Assembly (NCBI GenBank): GCA_027310505.1
Contig: DAIDAS010000020.1
Location: 1 to 5,705, forward strand
DNA from: a bacterium
Lineage (GTDB): Bacteria; Pseudomonadota; Gammaproteobacteria; Burkholderiales; Methylophilaceae
Length of the DNA: 5,705 nt
Direction of reading: 5' to 3'
Shown here piece after piece: positions 4,944-5,705 of this stretch. Numbering within the stretch: the stretch's first letter is position 1; each line of letters begins with the position of its first letter. The position numbers and the translations under genes were made by a program. The notes below the pieces were generated by a model. The model saw only the letters and a program-made list of their open reading frames with translations, had not been told where the DNA came from and did no database searches.

Positions 4944-5705
4944 ATTTACCGACAGCCTCTGGCTGGAGGAGGGCTTGTCCAGAAATACGTTGGAAAGTTA
5001 CCGGCGCGATCTCGCCCAATTTGCCGAGTGGCTGGAAAAGATTGGTGAGAAAGTGCTGGCGCAAGCTGATCGCGCCGATGTGGAACGCTATCTTGCGGCA
5101 CGATATCCTCAGGTCAGGCCGCGCAGTATCAGCAGGTTGGTGGCCAGCTTGCGACGGCTATACCGGTATGCCGTGCGTGAAGGCAAGGTCGCCAGCGACC
5201 CCACCTTGCAGATTGCGTCCCCCAAGCTGCCGCGCAGTCTGCCCAAGAGCTTGAGCGAAGATGAGGTCGTGGCGCTGCTCAACGCGCCGGACACCTTGCA
5301 GCCTATAGGGTTGCGCGACCGCGCCATGCTAGAGACGCTGTACGCCACGGGCTTGCGTGTTTCGGAGCTGGTGAACCTGAAAGTGAGTGAAGTCAGCCTT
5401 GATATGGGCGTGGTGCGGGTGATGGGCAAGGGCAGCAAGGAGCGCCTGGTGCCATTGGGAGAAGAGGCTCTGGACTGGATCAGGCGTTATCTCGGGCAGT
5501 CGCGCCCATCGATCCTGGAAAAACGGTTAAGCGAGAGTTTGTTTGTCACCCAGCGCGGCGAGGCAATGACTCGGCAGGCATTCTGGTACCTGATTAAGCG
5601 CTATACGCTGCTGGCGGACATCACCAAGCCCATGTCGCCGCACGTGCTGCGGCATGCATTTGCTACGCATTTGCTCAATCATGGTGCCGATTTGCGGGTG
5701 GTGCA
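4912..5705 (+). CDS. xerD: Tyrosine recombinase XerD (partial, runs off right edge)
   Basis: 264 complete codons are present of about 298 usual for XerD. With XerC it resolves chromosome dimers at dif near the division septum, where FtsK activates XerD. Residues about 5-85 form the N-terminal SAM-like core-binding domain ('LEEGLSRNTLESYRRDL'), and the catalytic domain starts near 113. Catalytic residues seen are Arg149 ('YATGLRVSEL'), Lys173 ('GKGSKERLVPLG'), His244 and Arg247 ('SPHVLRHAFATHLL'). The second His and the Tyr nucleophile lie beyond the edge. 'LNHGADLRVV' is the XerD form rather than the XerC form. The ATG at 4912 gives an N-terminus that aligns with E. coli XerD as I remember it. 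It overlaps ogt by 32 bp and has only a weak ribosome site (GGA), so it is probably co-transcribed and coupled. The core is intact, so this looks like the chromosomal housekeeping enzyme rather than an integrase of a mobile element. Confidence 0.95.
   Translation, partial: MREDNQSLLDEFTDSLWLEEGLSRNTLESYRRDLAQFAEWLEKIGEKVLAQADRADVERYLAARYPQVRPRSISRLVASLRRLYRYAVREGKVASDPTLQIASPKLPRSLPKSLSEDEVVALLNAPDTLQPIGLRDRAMLETLYATGLRVSELVNLKVSEVSLDMGVVRVMGKGSKERLVPLGEEALDWIRRYLGQSRPSILEKRLSESLFVTQRGEAMTRQAFWYLIKRYTLLADITKPMSPHVLRHAFATHLLNHGADLRVV

Noticed and set aside
4912..5705. A phage or integron integrase.
   Set aside because: The sequence follows the XerD pattern throughout, including the XerD-specific HVLRHAFATHLLNHGADLRVV region. 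No attachment site, cassette or transposase is nearby.
1..5705. CRISPR arrays, tRNA or rRNA genes, insertion sequences, toxin-antitoxin or defence genes.
   Set aside because: Read through on both strands: no regularly spaced repeats, no recognisable tRNA cloverleaf, no terminal-repeat-bounded transposase, and no defence domains were seen.

Overview
The window looks like a chromosomal segment from a betaproteobacterial methylotroph or a close relative. I favour the Nitrosomonadales/Methylophilaceae side. The grounds are the moderately GC-rich coding sequence, three genes in the mxaR-mxaS-mxaA order of methanol dehydrogenase maturation clusters, and an ogt-xerD pair whose XerD is very close to the proteobacterial type. 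This placement is inference, because no search was run.

Left half (1-2544, minus strand): a tightly packed operon reads leftwards. It holds mxaR (MoxR-type AAA+ ATPase, 2474-1440), mxaS (DUF58/vWA-like protein, 1435-572) and mxaA (exported or membrane-anchored protein, from 575 off the left edge). The mxaR-mxaS gap is 4 bp, and mxaS and mxaA share an ATGA stop/start. In known methylotrophs mxaC, mxaK and mxaL follow, so they are expected beyond the left edge. A good sigma-70-like promoter lies just upstream of mxaR. Its 17-bp spacer sits inside a perfect 18-bp palindrome (2521-2538), which is a strong candidate repressor operator. The usual upstream genes mxaF, mxaJ, mxaG and mxaI are absent here.

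Middle (2545-4364): after an intergenic region with inverted repeats comes a minus-strand gene for an unrecognised four-helix membrane protein of 147 aa (3141-2698), with a GTG start set by a strong Shine-Dalgarno. It is divergent from a plus-strand AraC-family regulator (3360-4364). The 218-bp region between them carries a second inverted repeat (3265-3284), again between a -35-like and a -10-like element.

Right part (4365-5705, plus strand): ogt (methylated-DNA-protein cysteine methyltransferase, 4458-4943) overlaps by 32 bp the start of xerD (tyrosine recombinase for chromosome dimer resolution, 4912 to beyond the right edge). This pair is housekeeping and marks the end of the accessory part.

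The strongest leads are the operator-in-promoter in front of a detached mxaRSA operon and the uncharacterised membrane protein paired with an AraC regulator. Nothing resembles a defence system, mobile element, CRISPR array or RNA gene.
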